In this document: positions 6,368-8,710 of the stretch, piece by piece
Layout: every line of letters starts with the position of its first letter
How positions within the stretch are numbered: position 1 is the stretch's first letter
NCBI GenBank assembly: GCA_022447685.1
Contig: JAKVAO010000091.1
Coordinates: 1-8,710 of the forward strand
Reading direction: 5' to 3'
Origin: Candidatus Caenarcanales bacterium
GTDB lineage: Bacteria > Cyanobacteriota > Vampirovibrionia > LMEP-6097
Length of the DNA: 8,710 bases
The notes under the pieces: model-generated
Databases searched by the model: none
Seen by the model: the letters and a program-made list of their open reading frames with translations, nothing else
Told to the model about the DNA's origin: nothing
Translations under genes and position numbers: made by a program

Positions 6368-7564
6368 TTACTTTATAAGGCTTTGTAGATGTTTCTGGGC
6401 TAATTCTTGAAGCTTTAACTTAATTTCTTGGTCTAGCTCTTGATATTTTTCTTTACCGAGACTTTCTTGTAGATATTGGATATATTTTTTCTCATTTTCA
6501 TATTGACTATTATCGGGCTCTATATTGTTTTTTCTGAGGAAATCCTTGGTGATTTGATCCATAATTACGCCACTGGATTCTGGGTCTTCACTGTTATAGC
6601 CTTTAAAGGCAGCATAAACTTTTGAGTAATCACTGTTATCAAAAACTAGAGCGCTTGGGTTAAAAATACGGTTTCCTGCTAGTTTAAACTCATCTTCATT
6701 GAAACTGTGGTAATGCTCTGCTAGCTTAATATAGATATTATTGCTCAATCTTGTTGCTATAGCCCCTTTGAGTATATTTGTTTTCTCTGCATCACTATAT
6801 TTCTTATCTAAAAGCTCTGCATGTTTATAGAGTTTAGGTTCTTGGAGCAATATATAGTTAGCTTCTGGGTGGGAACTATCGAATAATCCGTCATAGGCTG
6901 CGGAGGGATCTTGACTGATAAAGATTTTGGTGTTTTTTATGCTATCCTCAATGATATTTTTCGCTTCTGGAGGGAGCTGGTATGCGTTTGAATTGTTCTG
7001 TGTCTGTGGTCTTTCTGTAAAATACTCTGCTAGTGCTTTGCTTTCATTTGTATTTAAGCTAATAGTTTCAATTTGATTTAGGAAAAGATCTAAATTCTGA
7101 ACCTGAGTATTCATTTTTTTTGCTATATCCGCTCCATTTAAGCCTGATTTCAAGTCTTGGATTACATTACTAAGGTTATGGTTTAGTGCAAGGCTTGTTT
7201 TTTCTATAAATTCAGTTTCTTCCACGCCGTTGTTCTTTAGAAAGCCTTTGAAATCATGCTCAAGTTTTTCAAGTTTATTTATTAGCTGCTCTCTTTTTTC
7301 ATTATCACACAGATTTTGTAAGTCTTTTTTGAAAGCTCGATTTAAGCCATGCGCTGCGGTGTATAAATCACCAAAGATTTCATTCTTGGATTTATTTGAT
7401 GTATCAGAAAAACTTTTTACATAGTTTTGCCATTCTGCACCGCCAAAGGCGAGCTCTTTTAACCTCTGTCCAGCTACTTTAATTTTAGCTACTGGGCTTC
7501 TTTGAGGTTTAGTAATTGGTTTCCTAATAGGATTATTTGAGCTTGTGCTGTCAGTTTTAATCAC
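6368..7564 (-). CDS. Unrecognised 398-aa soluble helical protein
   Basis: I do not recognise this protein. Its N-terminus (residues 1-30) is disordered in character, rich in Ser, Pro, Lys and Arg (NPIRKPITKPQRSPVAKIK). The rest is mostly amphipathic helix, charged and rich in Lys, Glu, Leu and Asn. It has no hydrophobic signal peptide or membrane span and few cysteines (one at residue 86). A Pro/Asn/Gln-rich linker near 183-200 separates two helical parts, and a GAIATRLSNNIYIKLAEHYH stretch (267-286) in the second half may be the most structured region. Its C-terminus is a Lys/Glu/Gln helix. It heads the operon with DUF58 and the sulfotransferases. The start is GTG at 7564, with an in-frame TAG at 7580-7582 and no ATG before about residue 151. 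It could be a structural partner of DUF58, or a secreted effector-like protein of a host-associated bacterium; neither is demonstrated. Confidence 0.7.
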   Translation of the reverse strand: MIKTDSTSSNNPIRKPITKPQRSPVAKIKVAGQRLKELAFGGAEWQNYVKSFSDTSNKSKNEIFGDLYTAAHGLNRAFKKDLQNLCDNEKREQLINKLEKLEHDFKGFLKNNGVEETEFIEKTSLALNHNLSNVIQDLKSGLNGADIAKKMNTQVQNLDLFLNQIETISLNTNESKALAEYFTERPQTQNNSNAYQLPPEAKNIIEDSIKNTKIFISQDPSAAYDGLFDSSHPEANYILLQEPKLYKHAELLDKKYSDAEKTNILKGAIATRLSNNIYIKLAEHYHSFNEDEFKLAGNRIFNPSALVFDNSDYSKVYAAFKGYNSEDPESSGVIMDQITKDFLRKNNIEPDNSQYENEKKYIQYLQESLGKEKYQELDQEIKLKLQELAQKHLQSLIK

Positions 7565-7572
7565 TTGTAATA

Positions 7573-7578
7573 AGTATA
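7573..7578 (-). promoter_or_regulatory. Putative -10 box for the five-gene operon
   Basis: TATACT lies 8 nt before the GTG of the 398-aa gene, with TCAACA (7597-7602; 4 of 6 matches to TTGACA) 18 bp further upstream. The surrounding bases resemble those at 1613 (TAGCTATA followed by a T/A-rich spacer and GTG). A transcript from here would be leaderless or nearly so. The element begins immediately after the last stop of the dead hipA fragment. Confidence 0.4.
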
Positions 7579-7579
7579 G

Positions 7580-7758
7580 CTAATTTAGTTTATCTTTGTT
7601 GATTTTCTGAGTTTTAGTTGAAATTTCTAAATTTTTAGCTATTTCTGACCATCTCCATTTACACTAGTGCTGTGTTCACCTCTTGGACCTTCTGAGAAAG
7701 TTAAATCATAAGCTGGGGATAGTTTTCATTCATTAAATTCGTTATTGTCCCCATTAAT
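7580..7758 (-). pseudogene. hipA: HipA kinase fragment (C-terminal), broken
   Basis: Reading the minus strand gives INGDNNEFNE, an in-frame TGA (7726-7728) exactly where the family has Trp, then KLSPAYDLTFSEGPRGEHST continuing SVNGDG. The xLSPAYDLTxS...GGEHxTxVxGxG pattern is diagnostic of the C-terminal domain of HipA toxins, Ser/Thr kinases that phosphorylate glutamyl-tRNA synthetase or other targets. After NGDG the frame shifts (about 7645-7650) and the homology-like text resumes as SEIAKNLEISTKTQKI up to a TAG at 7580-7582, matching the helix that follows in HipA. The N-terminal two-thirds, including the catalytic Asp region, is gone. The fragment is joined directly to an antitoxin remnant. 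It cannot encode a working kinase. Confidence 0.78.
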
Positions 7759-7958
7759 CTGGCAGACTGTAATTAAAAACGTCGAATAATCCATCAAATA
7801 TTTTCCTAGTTTTTTCAAAACGTTTTAAGCTTCCTAAGCTTACTCCAGGATCTACTAGCTAAGCCTTATTGGCTTAAATCGTTTACTAAGCAAATAGTTT
7901 TTAATCTATTTGCAAGTTCTGAACAAATTTTTTCTGAGGTTTTTAGTGTAAAAGACAA
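7759..7958 (-). pseudogene. XRE-type HTH antitoxin fragment (HipB-like), broken
   Basis: Three minus-strand frames read in turn reconstruct one helix-turn-helix protein. ICSELANRLKTICLVNDLSQ ends at TAA (7866-7868) and continues GLASRS. After a 1-nt shift near 7848-7850, GVSLGSLKRFEKTRKI and GLFDV follow. After a slip in the T run at 7775-7779, LITVCQ follows. The reconstructed pattern LSQxGLAxRSGVSLGSLKRFExTxKI is typical of XRE regulators that act as antitoxins to HipA. A likely original start near 7956-7958 is now TTG. The remnant begins 4 nt after the stop of the DUF4143 gene. At least one nonsense change and two frameshifts rule out function. It runs straight into the HipA fragment, so the middle of the module has been deleted. 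Confidence 0.7.
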
Positions 7959-7962
7959 TATA

Positions 7963-8563
7963 TTATATGAAGCTTGCCGGAATTTGAATAATATTTTCAC
8001 TTAACATAAAAATTTCTTCTCCTTTGTTGATTAAAATACCGAAAGGGCATTTATGTTCACTAATAAAGTTAGTCAGGCTTTGAAGTTTTCTAATATCTGT
8101 ATTTGAGCCTGATTTAATTTCAACTGGTATAAGGCTATTTTTAGTTTCTATAATCAGATCAATTTCAGACTGATTACTAGTTCTGTAGAAATAGAATTTA
8201 ACTCTGCTGTGTTTAAGTGAAACAGATTTAATGATTTCTTCGATGATAAAGCTTTCCCAGATTCTACCGTATTGTGGGCGGGATTTAAGGTTGTCAATTG
8301 AGCCTATGTTCAGAAAATAGTTGATTAATCCTATATCTCGTAGATGCCCTCTTGGGGTTTTAACCAGTCGTTTTTTCGTATTTTTGTTATAACAGCTTAA
8401 GCTTCGCCAGCTAAAGGTTCCTTCGACTATTTCTAAGTATTTTTTGATGGTTGGTTGAGAAACATCAAGTGATCTAGCAAAGTTTGAAGCATTGATTAGT
8501 TCACCAGAAGAGTAGGCAAGCATAGTAAAGAATCTTTTGAAAGCTTGTAAGTTAAGGCTTGGG
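7963..8563 (-). pseudogene. DUF4143 AAA-family ATPase, C-terminal part, truncated by IS
   Basis: The longest ATG-initiated frame covers 7963-8523 (186 aa), but family homology starts further upstream. LQAFKRFFTMLAYSSGELIN is the usual entry to the DUF4143 winged-helix region (SQPTIKKYLEIVEG). This leads to KRLVKTPRGHLRDIGLINYF and the PD-(D/E)xK-like end domain, with GRIWESFIIEEI, EIDLIIE and IPVEIKSG supplying the E, D and E-x-K positions. Full-length members are roughly 370-450 aa and carry a Walker A/B ATPase domain at the N-terminus. That half is missing here because an IS3-family element begins at about 8564. The frame runs on by chance into the element as far as a TGA at 8617-8619. The remaining half could be translated from internal ATG 8523 but would lack the motor. 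Confidence 0.83.
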
Positions 8564-8710
8564 TGTAGTGACCTGAAGAAATCAAACCACCAAGGTGTTA
8601 AAAATAAAGGGTAAGGTCAAAAGGAGAAAGACGAATGCCCCGAGGCAAAGCATACGATTCAAAATTTAAGACGAAGGTAGTCCTAGAATCCCTGAGGGAG
8701 GATTCGACTC
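8564..8710 (+). mobile_element. Left end of an IS3-family insertion sequence (partial)
   Basis: The first transposase ORF starts at 8635, and the DUF4143 homology ends at about 8545-8563. IS3-family ends begin with TG, and TGTAGTGACC at 8564 is the best candidate for the outer end, giving about 70 nt of leader before the ORF. The terminal inverted repeat cannot be confirmed because the other end is outside the window. GC content rises within the element. Confidence 0.6.
8635..8710 (+). CDS. IS3-family transposase OrfA, N-terminus (partial)
   Basis: The 25 visible residues read MPRGKAYDSKFKTKVVLESL then REDST and run off the window. This is the first helix of the OrfA helix-turn-helix domain of IS3-family elements, whose members commonly begin M-x-(R/K)-(K/R)-x-Y-x-x-x-F-K-x-K-V-x-L-E. 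OrfA binds the terminal repeats and is normally fused to the DDE integrase-like OrfB by programmed -1 frameshifting. The ATG is preceded by AAGGAG (8621-8626) at an 8-nt spacing, the strongest ribosome binding site in the window. Confidence 0.82.
   Translation, partial: MPRGKAYDSKFKTKVVLESLREDST

Noticed and set aside
7706..7754. TGGGGA ... TCCCCA inverted repeat with a long loop, considered as an RNA structure
   Set aside because: The 6-bp stem spans a roughly 30-nt AT-rich loop and lies inside the HipA remnant. It is likely coincidental.
7826..7842. TAAGCTT-CCT-AAGCTTA hairpin and the nearby TAAGCC-TTATT-GGCTTA hairpin (7860-7876), considered as regulatory structures
   Set aside because: Both fall within the same degraded hipB frames (GLASRS and SLGSL codons). 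Coding ancestry explains the sequence, so no separate function is claimed.
7890..7913. 8-bp perfect inverted repeat (GCAAATAG / CTATTTGC) with an 8-nt loop, considered as a terminator or operator
   Set aside because: It lies inside the reconstructed antitoxin coding remnant, is AT-rich and weak, and has no adjoining T-run in a useful position.
1..8710. CRISPR arrays, tRNA or rRNA genes
   Set aside because: No regularly spaced direct repeats, cloverleaf-like GC-rich segments or rRNA-like blocks were seen on either strand.

Overview
The window is AT-rich (roughly one-third GC by eye) and densely coded with short intergenic gaps. It has the Gram-negative, probably proteobacterial look of a genome with mobile elements and decaying accessory genes. 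Nothing in it fixes the taxon. A host-associated or intracellular lineage is a guess based on base composition, pseudogenes and the insertion sequence.

Layout from left to right. (1) Positions 1-69 may hold the last codons of a plus-strand gene. (2) Positions 100-1507 hold a minus-strand pair, a DUF4956 membrane protein followed 4 nt later by a VTC-type polyphosphate polymerase domain protein. This is a recognised bacterial pairing. (3) Positions 1627-2409 hold a plus-strand sulfotransferase that starts with GTG. (4) Positions 2426-7564 hold a compact five-gene minus-strand operon. In transcription order it reads: an unrecognised 398-aa soluble protein, a DUF58 (vWA-like) protein, two tandem paralogous sulfotransferases, and a third sulfotransferase of a different subfamily. 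The inner junctions are very tight (stop and start abutting, then an ATGA overlap). (5) Positions 7580-7958 look intergenic but carry a heavily frameshifted fossil of a hipBA toxin-antitoxin module: an XRE-type antitoxin fragment fused to the C-terminal part of a HipA kinase. (6) Positions 7963-8563 hold the C-terminal half of a DUF4143 AAA-family ATPase, cut off by (7) the left end and first codons of an IS3-family insertion sequence that runs out of the window.

Functional reading. Four sulfotransferases from at least three subfamilies within 4 kb point to a locus that sulfates several acceptor sites, most plausibly a surface glycan or secreted metabolite. No PAPS-synthesis genes, glycosyltransferases or exporters are visible here, so the acceptor is unknown. 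DUF58 normally works beside a MoxR ATPase; none is present, and its place is taken by the unknown 398-aa protein. The right-hand 1.1 kb is a decay zone (dead hipBA, truncated ATPase, IS3) that now forms the upstream edge of the five-gene operon.

One recurring regulatory pattern was seen. All three intact genes that start with GTG lack a Shine-Dalgarno sequence and have a TATAAT-like hexamer exactly 8 nt upstream of the start, as leaderless transcripts would.
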